Assembly: GCF_900111885.1 (NCBI RefSeq)
Contig: NZ_FOKG01000009.1
Coordinates: 62,001 to 126,000 of the forward strand
Length of the DNA stretch: 64,000 bases
Reading direction: 5' to 3'
DNA from: Amycolatopsis marina
Lineage (GTDB): Bacteria; Actinomycetota; Actinomycetes; Mycobacteriales; Pseudonocardiaceae
Part shown: positions 35,696 to 44,512 of the stretch, in pieces
Layout: each line of letters starts with the position of its first letter
Position numbering within the stretch: the first letter of the stretch is position 1
Notes under the pieces: model-generated
The model's input: the letters and a program-made list of their open reading frames with translations, nothing else
Told to the model about the DNA's origin: nothing
Database searches by the model: none
Position numbers and translations under genes: made by a program

Positions 35696-37975
35696 ATGAC
35701 GGAAGCGGCCTCGGACGAGAGTCAGCCAACGGGGGGCGCGAAACTCCGGCCGACCCTGCGCAGTGTGCTGCGCTATGACGTGCCTGCCTCACTGGTGGTT
35801 TTCCTTGTCGCCGTCCCACTGTCACTGGGCATCGCACTCGCGTCCGGCGCCCCGGTGATCGCGGGACTGATCGCGGCGATCGTCGGTGGCATCCTGGCCG
35901 GCGCACTCGGCGGCTCGGTGGTGCAGGTGAGCGGGCCCGCGGCAGGGCTCACGGTCATCATGGCCGAGACGATCAACCAGTTCGGCTGGGCTGTCACCTG
36001 TGCCATCACGGTCGCGGCCGGTCTGCTGCAGGTGTTGCTGGGGTTGAGTCGTGCCGCGCGTGCCGCACTGGCCATCTCCCCGGCGATCGTGCACGGCATG
36101 CTCGCCGGCATCGGTGTCACCATCGTGCTCGGCCAGTTGCACGTGATCCTCGGCGGATCAGCACAGAGTTCGGCGGTCGCCAACATCGCCGAACTGCCGC
36201 AGCAGATCGTCGGTCACCACGACACCGCCGCGATAATCGGCATCCTGACCATCACGATCCTGCTCGTCTGGCCCAAACTGCCGGCCGCGGTACGGAAGGT
36301 CCCGGCACCGCTCGCGGCCGTGGCCGCGGTGACGGTGTTCTCGACCGCGGCGAACCTCTCGCTGGACCGCGTGGATCTTCCCGGCGACATCCTGGCCGTG
36401 AATTTCGTTCCCAGGCTCCAGGGCGGGCCGTGGGGTGAGTTGGTGATCGCCACGATCACCATCGCGCTGGTCGCAAGCGTGGAGAGCCTGCTCTCGGCGG
36501 TCGCGGTGGACAGGCTGCACACTGGTCCCAGGGCGAACCTCGATCGTGAGCTGGTGGGTCAGGGCGTCGCGAACATGGCGTCGGGCGCGGTCGGCGGGCT
36601 ACCGGTCACGGGCGTCATCGTCCGCAGTTCCACCAACGTCAGCGCGGGGGCCCGCTCCCGGGCCTCGGCCGTGCTGCACGCGGTGTGGGTGCTGGTGTTC
36701 ACCGTCGCGCTCGCCGGGCTCATCGAGAGCATCCCGCTCGCCGCGCTGGCGGGACTGCTGGTCCACGTCGGAGCGCGGCTCGTGAACCTCAACCACATCC
36801 GGCAGGTCCGCGAGCACGGCGATCTGTGGGTGTACGTCGCGACCCTGGCGGGCGTGGTGGTGATCGATCTGCTCAGCGGGGTGCTGATCGGGATCGCGCT
36901 GTCGCTGGCCGTCATGTTGCGCCGGACCATCTGGTCCGGGATCCACGCCGAGGGTGAGGGCGACCAGCGGCGGGTGGTGATCGAGGGGGTGCTGACGTTC
37001 CTTTCGGTGCCCCGGCTCTCCAAGGTGCTCGGCTCGTTGCCGGAGGGCGGGACGGTGACGCTGGAGCTGGTCGTGGACTACCTCGACCATGCCGCCTTCG
37101 ACACCCTGTCCGAGTGGCAGCAGTCCTACGAGCGGTCGGGAGGCACCGTCGTCGTCGACGAGATCGGGCATCCGTGGTTCCAGCGCGGGAAGTCGGGTGT
37201 GCCGACCGTTCGGCGGGAGGCCGCGGACAAGGTGGTGCCGCGCTGGCTGGCGCCCTGGTCGGAGTGGCAGGTCAACCACATGGGCGTCGCGGTGCCGGGG
37301 CAGCGGACCGAGCCGACGGCGACCAAGGCGATGTGCAGGGGAACCTCGGAGTTCCAGCGCCGCACGGCGCCGCTGGTGCAGTCCACCATGAGCAGGCTGG
37401 CTGGCGGTCAGCAGCCGCACACGCTGTTCATCGCCTGCGGTGACGCCCGGATCGTGCCGAACCTGATCACCACCAGCGGTCCCGGCGACCTGTTCACCGT
37501 GCGCAACATCGGCAACCTCGTACCCGCGCGCCCCTCTGCGGGGGACGATTCGGTCGCCGCCGCGATCGAGTTCGCGGTGGGCGTGCTGCGGGTGCGGGAA
37601 GTCGTGGTGTGCGGGCATTCCGGCTGTGGCGCGATGCAGGCGCTGCTCGGCGGGACGCCGGAGAACATGCCGGGGTTGGCGAACTGGCTGCGGCACGCGG
37701 AGTCGAGCGTGCGGCGCAGGGACAGCACCGCGCCGGTGCCGCTGCACCGGCATCTGCCACCGACGGAAGCGGATCAGCTGGCTCTGCACAATGTGTTGCA
37801 GCAGTTGGAGAACCTTCGCCAGTATCCGCTGATCGCCGAGGCTGAGTCGCGGGGTGACCTGCATCTGACCGGGATGTACTTCGACGTGGGCGGGGCGCAG
37901 GTGTACCTGTTCGACACCCCAGCCGGTGCGTTCGTGCCCGCGGACGCCAGCAGGCGTCCGGCAGCACGTGCGTGA
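35696..37975 (+). CDS. SulP-family anion transporter fused to a beta-carbonic anhydrase
   Basis: Residues ~25-420 are a SulP/SLC26 transporter with about 11-12 helices, followed by a STAS-like linker domain (~430-520). Residues ~545-745 are a complete beta-class carbonic anhydrase: zinc ligands C581, H641 and C644 and the D583/R585 dyad. Such fusions (Rv3273 in M. tuberculosis) are thought to move bicarbonate and interconvert it with CO2. ATG 35696 follows GGGAGGA. It sits between bioA and bioD; BioD consumes CO2, so a supply role is plausible but unproven. Confidence 0.92.
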   Translation: MTEAASDESQPTGGAKLRPTLRSVLRYDVPASLVVFLVAVPLSLGIALASGAPVIAGLIAAIVGGILAGALGGSVVQVSGPAAGLTVIMAETINQFGWAVTCAITVAAGLLQVLLGLSRAARAALAISPAIVHGMLAGIGVTIVLGQLHVILGGSAQSSAVANIAELPQQIVGHHDTAAIIGILTITILLVWPKLPAAVRKVPAPLAAVAAVTVFSTAANLSLDRVDLPGDILAVNFVPRLQGGPWGELVIATITIALVASVESLLSAVAVDRLHTGPRANLDRELVGQGVANMASGAVGGLPVTGVIVRSSTNVSAGARSRASAVLHAVWVLVFTVALAGLIESIPLAALAGLLVHVGARLVNLNHIRQVREHGDLWVYVATLAGVVVIDLLSGVLIGIALSLAVMLRRTIWSGIHAEGEGDQRRVVIEGVLTFLSVPRLSKVLGSLPEGGTVTLELVVDYLDHAAFDTLSEWQQSYERSGGTVVVDEIGHPWFQRGKSGVPTVRREAADKVVPRWLAPWSEWQVNHMGVAVPGQRTEPTATKAMCRGTSEFQRRTAPLVQSTMSRLAGGQQPHTLFIACGDARIVPNLITTSGPGDLFTVRNIGNLVPARPSAGDDSVAAAIEFAVGVLRVREVVVCGHSGCGAMQALLGGTPENMPGLANWLRHAESSVRRRDSTAPVPLHRHLPPTEADQLALHNVLQQLENLRQYPLIAEAESRGDLHLTGMYFDVGGAQVYLFDTPAGAFVPADASRRPAARA

Positions 37976-38031
37976 CAGGGGGCGTTCACGCCGACGACGA
38001 AGGGCCGGACGGATGCTCTAGTGTGCAGGTC

Positions 38032-38754
38032 GTGAGCGTGCTGGTGATCTCCGGAACCGGAACCGGCGTAGGGAAGACGGTGGTGACCGCGGCGATCGCG
38101 GCGCTGTCCCGTGAGCGTGGTGACCGGGTCGCGGTGCTCAAACCCGCGCAGACGGGCGTGGCACTGGACGAACCCGGCGACCTGGCCGAGGTGCGCAGGC
38201 TCGCCGGTGACGTGACCACCAGGGAACTGCGGCGGTATCCCGACCCGCTGTCACCTGAGGCGGCCGCTCGCCGATCCGGTCTGCGGCCCGTCCGGCCCGC
38301 CGAGGTGGCGCAGGCGGCGGGTGAGCTGGAGGCCACCCACGATCTGGTGCTCATCGAGGGCGCGGGCGGCCTGCTGGTGCGGTTCGACGACGGTGGCGGC
38401 ACCCTCGCTGACATCGCCTGGTCGCTCGGCGCGCTGGTCCTGGTGGTCGCGCAGGCAGGTCTGGGCACGCTGAACGCCACGGCCCTGACCGCCGAGGTCG
38501 CAACCCGGCGGGGGCTGAACGTGGCGGGGGTCGTGATCGGGGCCTGGCCCGCCGATCCGGATCTGGCCGCGCAAAGCAATCTGAGTGATCTGCCGGTGGC
38601 CGCCGGGGGACCGCTGCTGGGTGTGCTTCCGACCGGGCTCGGTGCTGTGACCAGGGAAGAGTTCATCGAAGAGGCGCGCCGAGGGCTCTCGCCGTGGTTC
38701 GGCGGCACCTTCGACCCCGAATGCTTCACCGCGAGTGCGTCAGCCCAGACGTGA
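38032..38754 (+). CDS. bioD: Dethiobiotin synthetase
   Basis: ATP-dependent carboxylation of DAPA to dethiobiotin with CO2. P-loop GTGTGVGKT at residues 8-16, the carbamate Lys in VAVLKPAQTG, and EGAGGLLVR. 240 residues, normal. Start taken as GTG 38032, since it leaves only SVLVIS before the P-loop; GTG 38023 is possible. It lies 56 bp after the SulP-CA gene and 75 bp before bioB, so all may be cotranscribed. Confidence 0.94.
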   Translation: MSVLVISGTGTGVGKTVVTAAIAALSRERGDRVAVLKPAQTGVALDEPGDLAEVRRLAGDVTTRELRRYPDPLSPEAAARRSGLRPVRPAEVAQAAGELEATHDLVLIEGAGGLLVRFDDGGGTLADIAWSLGALVLVVAQAGLGTLNATALTAEVATRRGLNVAGVVIGAWPADPDLAAQSNLSDLPVAAGGPLLGVLPTGLGAVTREEFIEEARRGLSPWFGGTFDPECFTASASAQT

Positions 38755-38829
38755 CCACGGTCGCTGTGTCGCACGCCGCTGGTCGTGCACACTCACCCAA
38801 CGTTGATTTCGTCTCAAAGAGGAGCAGTC

Positions 38830-39876
38830 GTGACCGCAGCACCCCATCAGGACACCGCGCTCGACAGGCGGGACCCTGAGGCCGCCATCCTCACCGCTGC
38901 CCGCGAGCAGGTCCTCGAGCGTGGGGAGGGCCTTTCGGAGAAGCAGGTCCTCGAGATCCTGCGGCTCGACGACGATCAGCTGCCGGGCCTGCTGGCTCTC
39001 GCCCACGAGGTGCGGATGCGGTGGTGTGGCCCCGAGGTCGAGGTCGAGGGCATCGTCAGCGTGAAGACCGGCGGCTGCCCGGAGGACTGCCACTTCTGCT
39101 CGCAGTCCGGCCGCTTCCCGACGCCGGTACGTTCGGCGTGGCTGGACATTCCCGGCCTGGTCAAGGCCGCTGCGGAGACCGCGGACACCGGTGCGACCGA
39201 GTTCTGCATCGTGGCCGCCGTCCGTGGGCCGGACGCCAGGCTGCTTTCGCAGGTGCGCGACGGCATCAACGCCATCAGGGAGTCGGGCAACGACATCCAG
39301 ATCGCGTGCTCGCTGGGCATGCTGACGCAGGAGCAGGTCGACGAACTCGTCGAGATGGGCGTGCACCGGTACAACCACAACCTGGAGACCGCGCGCTCGC
39401 ACTTCCCGAACGTGGTGACCACGCACTCCTGGGAGGAGCGCTGGGACACCCTGCGCATGGTCTCCGAAGCCGGGATGGAGGTCTGCTCGGGCGGCATCGT
39501 CGGGATGGGTGAGACCGACGAGCAGCGTGCCGAGTTCGCGGTGCAGCTCGCCGAGCTCGACCCGCACGAGGTGCCGATGAACTTCCTCATCCCGCAGCCG
39601 GGCACGCCGTACGAGAAGTACGAGGTGATCGAGGGCAAGGATGCGCTGCGGACCGTCGCGGCCTTCCGCCTCGCGCTGCCGCGCACGATGCTGCGCTTCG
39701 CAGGCGGCCGGGAACTGACACTGGGCGACCTCGGTGCCGAGCAGGGGATGCTGGGCGGGGTCAACGCGATCATCGTCGGCAACTACCTGACGAACCTGGG
39801 CAGGCCCGCGAGTCAGGACCTGGAGATGCTGTCCGGGCTGAAGATGCCGATCAAGGCGTTGAGCGAGACCCTGTGA
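38830..39876 (+). CDS. bioB: Biotin synthase (radical SAM)
   Basis: Inserts sulfur into dethiobiotin. The radical-SAM cluster CxxxCxxC is C83/C87/C90 (CPEDCHFC); downstream motifs [23 protein letters not shown] and [10 protein letters not shown] are typical. The GTG at 38830 is preceded by GAGG. 348 residues. The stop overlaps the bsaP start (GTGA), giving strict translational coupling. Actinobacterial BioB of this type is associated with the BsaP auxiliary protein. Confidence 0.96.
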   Translation: MTAAPHQDTALDRRDPEAAILTAAREQVLERGEGLSEKQVLEILRLDDDQLPGLLALAHEVRMRWCGPEVEVEGIVSVKTGGCPEDCHFCSQSGRFPTPVRSAWLDIPGLVKAAAETADTGATEFCIVAAVRGPDARLLSQVRDGINAIRESGNDIQIACSLGMLTQEQVDELVEMGVHRYNHNLETARSHFPNVVTTHSWEERWDTLRMVSEAGMEVCSGGIVGMGETDEQRAEFAVQLAELDPHEVPMNFLIPQPGTPYEKYEVIEGKDALRTVAAFRLALPRTMLRFAGGRELTLGDLGAEQGMLGGVNAIIVGNYLTNLGRPASQDLEMLSGLKMPIKALSETL

Positions 39877-40088
39877 AGGTCGACGAGTTCTGTATCCACT
39901 GTGGGCAGCCCGCCCTCGGCGGTGAGCACGCCGCGTGCCGGTCGCCGCGCACGGCGCTGGAGCCGCCTAGGTTCTGTCCCCGGTGTGCCCGCAGGATGGT
40001 CGTGCAGATCACGCCGAGTGGCTGGTCGGCTCGGTGCAGCAGACACGGGGAGTCGACGTCCGCCGGTTCCGCGGCGACCGCGGGCTAG
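39873..40088 (+). CDS. bsaP: Biotin synthase auxiliary protein
   Basis: A 71-residue Cys-rich protein: FCIHCGQP...C, then [26 protein letters not shown], the signature of the BsaP family found next to bioB in actinobacteria (Rv1590). Six Cys in CxxC pairs suggest an iron-sulfur or zinc site; the family is proposed to supply or protect the iron-sulfur needs of BioB. GTG start overlaps bioB by four bases, so the two are made together. Confidence 0.9.
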   Translation: MKVDEFCIHCGQPALGGEHAACRSPRTALEPPRFCPRCARRMVVQITPSGWSARCSRHGESTSAGSAATAG

Positions 40089-40187
40089 AACGGCCAGGCG
40101 GTGCACGACACGGTGTCAGCCGAAGTGCGTCCCTTCCGGACCAGGCGCTAGTCTCGCCGAACGGGGAGTTCACGAGGGAGGTCGGGA

Positions 40188-40775
40188 GTGAGTCGTTCGT
40201 CGGTGGAGGCGCGGCGCGCTCCTGGAGGGGATCAGCAGGTGTTCCACTGGGTGCCGCGGCAGCGGCCGCGAGTCGTGGTGAAGGCGGATCTGCTGCCCGC
40301 GGTGAGCGTGTTGTCCATGGTCGGCCTGCTCGGGATCCCGGTGGGCTGGATCTGGTCGAGACTCGCGCCGCCCGAGCGCGTGCGCGTGCTGGCCGACAAC
40401 AGGCTGGTGCCGTTGCAGTTGGAGAGTTGGCACCGCTTCGACGCGCTCGCGATCTTCCTGCTGCTGAGCATGGCTGCGGGAGCGATCGCCGGTGTGGTGC
40501 TGTGGCTGCTGCGCGAGCGCCGTGGCCCCGTGGTGCTGATCGCCGCGGTGCTGGGATCGCTGCTGGCAGGCTGGCTCGGCATGCAGATGGCGTCGGCGTT
40601 CGCGGGAGGGCTGTACACGGTCGCCGACGCTCCGGCCGTCGGTGACGTGGTGGAGCGGGCACCGGTCCTGGAGTCGGGCTGGGTGTTGCTGGCGCAGCCG
40701 CTGATGCTGGCGCTGGTGTACGGCCTGTTGGCGGCGTGGAACGGCCGTGACGACCTCGGGCGCAGGCTCGGCTGA
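40188..40775 (+). CDS. DUF2567 membrane protein
   Basis: A 195-residue protein with four hydrophobic segments (about 38-58, 85-110, 118-142, 165-185) and a polar N-terminus of ~30 residues. It matches the DUF2567 family that follows bioB-bsaP in mycobacteria (Rv1591). Function unknown; the position suggests nothing more than conserved neighbourhood. GTG start at 40188 with GGGAGG-type sequence upstream. Confidence 0.8.
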   Translation: MSRSSVEARRAPGGDQQVFHWVPRQRPRVVVKADLLPAVSVLSMVGLLGIPVGWIWSRLAPPERVRVLADNRLVPLQLESWHRFDALAIFLLLSMAAGAIAGVVLWLLRERRGPVVLIAAVLGSLLAGWLGMQMASAFAGGLYTVADAPAVGDVVERAPVLESGWVLLAQPLMLALVYGLLAAWNGRDDLGRRLG

Positions 40776-40847
40776 CGATCGTGAGGAAAACTCAACCTCT
40801 CGTCAGGTGGGCGCCGTTACGGTGACACCCGACGAAGGGGGTCATTT

Positions 40848-41909
40848 GTGGCGGACCAGGGACGGCAGGTCGAGCAGGCGGATACCGCGCGGATGCGGTT
40901 TCCCGGAATCAGCCCACGCGCCTACGAGCATCCGGTGGACAGGGGTGCGCTGGCGACGTTGCGGATGGTGCCCGGCTTCGCCGAGGTGCTCAAGGTGGTT
41001 TCGGGCCTGATCAGTGAGCGCGGCGAGCGGCTGATGGCGCTCGGGTCGGCCATCAGGGTCGGGCCGAAGCAGTACCCGGAGCTCGACCGGTTCCGGCGGG
41101 AGTGTGCCGAAACGCTCGACGTCGACCCGGTGCCGAACGTGTTCGTGGCCAGGAGTCCTGATGCGAACGCGATGACCCTCGGGATGGACGAGCCGTTCAT
41201 CGTGCTGAGCACCGGCCTGGTCGAGTTGCTGGACGCGGAGGGGCTGCGCTTCGCGATCGGCCACGAGATGGGGCACGTGCTGTCCGGCCATGCGGTGTAC
41301 CGGACGATGATGCGCAGGCTGCTCAGCCTGCAGCTCTCGATGTCGTGGATGCCGGTGAGCGCACTGGGACTGCGCGCGATTCTCGCGGCGTTGAACGAGT
41401 GGTACCGCAAGGCCGAGCTGTCCTGTGACCGCGCGGGCCTGCTGTGCGGGCAGGACCCGGCTGCGGCCCTGCGGGCGCATGTGCTGCTGGCGGGCGGAGT
41501 CGATCCGGCCAAGGTGGACATTCCGTCGTTCCTGCAGCAGGCCGAGGAGTACGACTCGGTGGACGACATCAGGGACAGCGTGCTGAAGCTGCGCAATATC
41601 CAGGAGATGTCCCACCCGCTCGCCGTTGTCCGTGCTTCGCAGTTGCAGAAGTGGGCCGCCTCGGAGGAGTACCGGGCGATCCTCGCCGGTGACTACCCGC
41701 GCCGGGACACCGACGAACCACATGGCACGTGGTCCGGGGACGTGAAGTCGGCGGCGAAGTCCTACAAGGACTCGTTCTCGGCTTCGGCGGACCCACTGTC
41801 CAAAGTGTTCGCCGACGTCGGCGAGGCCGTGTCCGGCGCCGCGGGGAAGGTGTGGGGTAAATTCGGCAACCGCGACGACGGGAATGGGGAGGGGACAACC
41901 CGCCCCTAG
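40848..41909 (+). CDS. M48-family zinc metallopeptidase (HtpX/Ste24-like)
   Basis: Zinc site H139-E-M-G-H143, third ligand E190 (KAELSCDRAG). Catalytic Glu is E140. Unlike HtpX it has no clear N-terminal membrane helices; one hydrophobic region follows the HExxH. The C-terminal ~60 residues are Ser/Lys-rich and low-complexity (SAAKSYKDSFSASADPLSKVF). 353 residues from GTG 40848. Probably degrades misfolded or membrane-associated proteins. Convergent with the LON-domain gene. Confidence 0.88.
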   Translation: MADQGRQVEQADTARMRFPGISPRAYEHPVDRGALATLRMVPGFAEVLKVVSGLISERGERLMALGSAIRVGPKQYPELDRFRRECAETLDVDPVPNVFVARSPDANAMTLGMDEPFIVLSTGLVELLDAEGLRFAIGHEMGHVLSGHAVYRTMMRRLLSLQLSMSWMPVSALGLRAILAALNEWYRKAELSCDRAGLLCGQDPAAALRAHVLLAGGVDPAKVDIPSFLQQAEEYDSVDDIRDSVLKLRNIQEMSHPLAVVRASQLQKWAASEEYRAILAGDYPRRDTDEPHGTWSGDVKSAAKSYKDSFSASADPLSKVFADVGEAVSGAAGKVWGKFGNRDDGNGEGTTRP

Positions 41910-41931
41910 CCTGTCCGGAACTGCCAACTCG

Positions 41932-41957
41932 GACCCCGAAACTGCCAACTCGGGGTC
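41932..41957. terminator. Convergent-gene hairpin
   Basis: GACCCCGA (41932-41939) and TCGGGGTC (41950-41957) pair exactly around a ten-base loop, between the M48 and LON-domain stops, and could act in both directions. A 14-base direct repeat AACTGCCAACTCGG (41919-41932 and 41940-41953) overlaps it. Confidence 0.6.
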
Positions 41958-41961
41958 GGGG

Positions 41962-42684
41962 CTAGTTCAGGCTCGCGGGGGTGCTTAGGGCGCCTTGGTC
42001 GGCGGGTGGGACCGGGACGGCGCGGAGGGTGGAGAGGAAGCCCGCCTCGCGGGTGAGCAGGCGGCAGGCCAGGCGCAGGCGGCGCAGGGGCTGGCGCTCC
42101 TCGAGCAGCCGTTGCTGGTCGGCCAAGGGGAGCAGGCAGTCCGCCGCGAGCAGGTATGCGAGGTCCTCGACCGGGGTGTCGTGCGGTGGGGTGTTCCAGT
42201 CGTCGCGCTCCCAGGCCGAGTCGCAGTACTGGCGGTGCGCGGAGCGGGCGACGGCTGACAGCCGCTCGGTGGCCTCCTCCGCCCCCGTGGGCAGCGGGGT
42301 GTCGTTCAGCCATTCGACGGTCCCCATCAGGTATGGCGCCGTCGTCGTTGCCACGTCCAGCAACCGGAACGGGCGCCTGCCCGTCGTGACGATGTCGAAC
42401 CGGCCGTCCGGCAGTCGCTCGGCCTCGCGCAACTCCGCCGAACAGCCGACGTCGAACAGGTCCTGCGGTCCCTCGACCTCTCGCACCATCGAGGTCCTGA
42501 TTGCGATGATCCCGAACTGCCGGTCGGGGAGCACCTCGTTCATCAGATCAACGATCAGCTGCCGGTATCGCGGTTCGAAGATGTGCAACGGCAGGTGCGC
42601 ACCAGGCATGAGCACCGCCTGAAGCGGGAACAACGGCAACGTTGCCCGCTTCTCGCTTTCCGGTGATCTGTCGGCCACGCGCAC
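41962..42684 (-). CDS. LON peptidase substrate-binding-domain protein
   Basis: A 240-residue protein with only the N-terminal substrate-binding domain of Lon (LPLFPLQAVLMPGAHLPLHIFEPRYRQLI ... FGIIAIR ... GCSAELREAERLPDGRFDIVTTGRRPFRLLDV). No AAA or protease domain is present. Stand-alone forms are widespread and of unknown role, possibly adaptor or chaperone-like. GTG start at 42684. It follows the NrtR-like gene in the same direction with a 3-bp gap. Confidence 0.87.
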   Translation of the reverse strand: MRVADRSPESEKRATLPLFPLQAVLMPGAHLPLHIFEPRYRQLIVDLMNEVLPDRQFGIIAIRTSMVREVEGPQDLFDVGCSAELREAERLPDGRFDIVTTGRRPFRLLDVATTTAPYLMGTVEWLNDTPLPTGAEEATERLSAVARSAHRQYCDSAWERDDWNTPPHDTPVEDLAYLLAADCLLPLADQQRLLEERQPLRRLRLACRLLTREAGFLSTLRAVPVPPADQGALSTPASLN

Positions 42685-42687
42685 ACG

Positions 42688-43455
42688 TTACGACGCGTGC
42701 GGGCGTCCCGCTTGCTGGCGCTTGCTGCCGTCGCGCTGCCTCGCGGGCGGCCGGAACACCGCGAACGGGTCCGTGACCTGCATGCCGTCACCGGTGAACG
42801 AGAACAGCGCCGCCGGCCTGCCGCCGGTTCGACCTGGGGGAGCGGTGCCCCCGGTCGGCGCCAGCAGACCTCGCCTGGCGAGCACGCGCTGCAGGTTCGT
42901 CGCCGAAACGCGATAGCCCAGTGCCGCCGAGTACAGCTCCCGCAGCGACGAGATCGTGAACTCCTCCGGTGCCAGCGCGAATCCCAGGTTGGTGTAGCAG
43001 AGCTTCGCCCGCAGCCGGTTCCGCGCCCGCAGGGCGATGGCCTCGTGGTCGAACGCCGTCCTCGGCAGCGCGTCCAGGTCGTGCCACGCGGTGTCCTCCG
43101 GGATCACCGGATCAACCCCGGCGGGGACGAGACCCAGGAACGCCGTCGCCACCACTCGCGGTCCCGGTACCCGGTCCGGCGCGCTGAAAACGGCCAGTTG
43201 CTCCACGTGAGTGAGATGGGTCACGTCCACCTTCTCCGCCAGTTGCCTGCGGATCGACGTCTCCACGTCCTCGTCCGGCCGAAGCCGGCCACCCGGCAGC
43301 GACCACCGTCCGACGTGCGGATCCAGCGCCCGTCGCCACAACAGCACCTGCAGGCTGGAGGGGCCAGGAGCCGGCGCTGTGGCGCATCGCACTTGAAGGA
43401 CGGCCCCCAGGACCTCGTGTGCCAGGGGGGCACTGCTGTTAATATGACTGTGCAC
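42688..43455 (-). CDS. nrtR: NrtR-like Nudix regulator of NAD synthesis
   Basis: N-terminal Nudix fold (residues ~14-140) and C-terminal winged helix (residues ~160-240; [22 protein letters not shown]), the NrtR architecture. The Nudix box [21 protein letters not shown] departs from GX5EX7REUXEEXGU: REUXEE reads RQLAEK, so hydrolysis is probably lost while ADP-ribose sensing may remain, as in many NrtRs. GTG start at 43455 directly follows a TATAAT -10 box ending eight bases upstream, which suggests a leaderless mRNA. Divergent from nadABC; predicted repressor. Confidence 0.85.
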   Translation of the reverse strand: MHSHINSSAPLAHEVLGAVLQVRCATAPAPGPSSLQVLLWRRALDPHVGRWSLPGGRLRPDEDVETSIRRQLAEKVDVTHLTHVEQLAVFSAPDRVPGPRVVATAFLGLVPAGVDPVIPEDTAWHDLDALPRTAFDHEAIALRARNRLRAKLCYTNLGFALAPEEFTISSLRELYSAALGYRVSATNLQRVLARRGLLAPTGGTAPPGRTGGRPAALFSFTGDGMQVTDPFAVFRPPARQRDGSKRQQAGRPHAS

Positions 43456-43456
43456 G

Positions 43457-43479
43457 GTTTTCGATTATAAGACGAAAAC
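43457..43479. promoter_or_regulatory. Putative NrtR operator / divergent promoter
   Basis: GTTTTCG (43457-43463) and CGAAAAC (43473-43479) are perfect inverted arms around a nine-base AT-rich centre containing TATAAT on the minus strand. It covers the nrtR promoter and lies 26 bp before nadA, so one bound dimer could block both directions. Confidence 0.7.
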
Positions 43480-43504
43480 TGAGATGTCGTCCAGGAGGCC
43501 CGCC

Positions 43505-44512
43505 ATGACCTTGCAGATGGAAGATCTCGTTCCCTACGGCGGCGTCGAAGCCGACGCGGCCTGGGCGGATGAGGTGCGCCGCCTTGCCAGGGAACGCGAT
43601 GCGGTGATCCTCGCGCACAACTACCAGGTGCCGGAGATCCAGGACATCGCCGATCACACCGGCGACTCCCTGGCCCTGAGCCGGATCGCCGCCGCCAGCG
43701 AGGCCTCCACGATCGTCTTCTGCGGCGTGCACTTCATGGCCGAGACCGCCAAGATCCTCGCGCCGGAGAAGACCGTCCTCATCCCCGATGCCAGGGCGGG
43801 CTGCTCGCTGGCCGACTCGATCACCGGCGCCCAGTTGCGGGAGTGGAAGGCCGAGCACCCCGGCGCCGTCGTCGTCTCCTACGTCAACACGACGGCCGAG
43901 GTGAAGGCCGAGACGGACATCTGCTGCACCTCGTCCAACGCCGTCGACGTGGTCGCCTCGATCCCCGCCGACCAGGACGTACTGTTCCTGCCGGACCAGT
44001 TCCTCGGCGCGCACGTCAAGCGGGAGACCGGCCGGGACAACCTCTACATCTGGGCGGGCGAGTGCCACGTCCACGCCGGCATCAACGGCCCTGAACTGGC
44101 CGAGCGGGCAGCCGAGAACCCGGACGCGGACCTCTTCATCCACCCCGAGTGCGGCTGCGCCACCTCGGCGCTCTACCTCGCGGGCGAGGGCACCGTGCCC
44201 GCCGACAAGGTGCGGATTCTGTCCACCGGCGACATGGTGCACGCCGCCCGCTCCACCAAGGCGACGTCGGTGCTCGTCGCCACCGAGGTCGGCATGCTGC
44301 ACCAGTTGCGCAAGGCCGCCCCGGAGATCGACTTCCGCGCCGTGAACGACCGCGCCTCCTGCCGGTACATGAAGATGATCACCCCGGCCGCGCTGCTGCG
44401 TTCCCTCCGTGAAGGGGCCGACGAGGTGCACGTCGACGCCGAGACGGCGCGGCGGGCCAGCGCCTCGGTGCGGCGGATGATCGAGATCGGCCAGCCAGGC
44501 GGCGGAGAATGA
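43505..44512 (+). CDS. nadA: Quinolinate synthase
   Basis: Condenses iminoaspartate with DHAP on a [4Fe-4S] cluster. Motifs: [25 protein letters not shown], the Cys of [36 protein letters not shown] and [12 protein letters not shown]. 335 residues. AGGAGG precedes ATG 43505, preferred to ATG 43484. Overlaps nadB by four bases (ATGA). Confidence 0.96.
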   Translation: MTLQMEDLVPYGGVEADAAWADEVRRLARERDAVILAHNYQVPEIQDIADHTGDSLALSRIAAASEASTIVFCGVHFMAETAKILAPEKTVLIPDARAGCSLADSITGAQLREWKAEHPGAVVVSYVNTTAEVKAETDICCTSSNAVDVVASIPADQDVLFLPDQFLGAHVKRETGRDNLYIWAGECHVHAGINGPELAERAAENPDADLFIHPECGCATSALYLAGEGTVPADKVRILSTGDMVHAARSTKATSVLVATEVGMLHQLRKAAPEIDFRAVNDRASCRYMKMITPAALLRSLREGADEVHVDAETARRASASVRRMIEIGQPGGGE

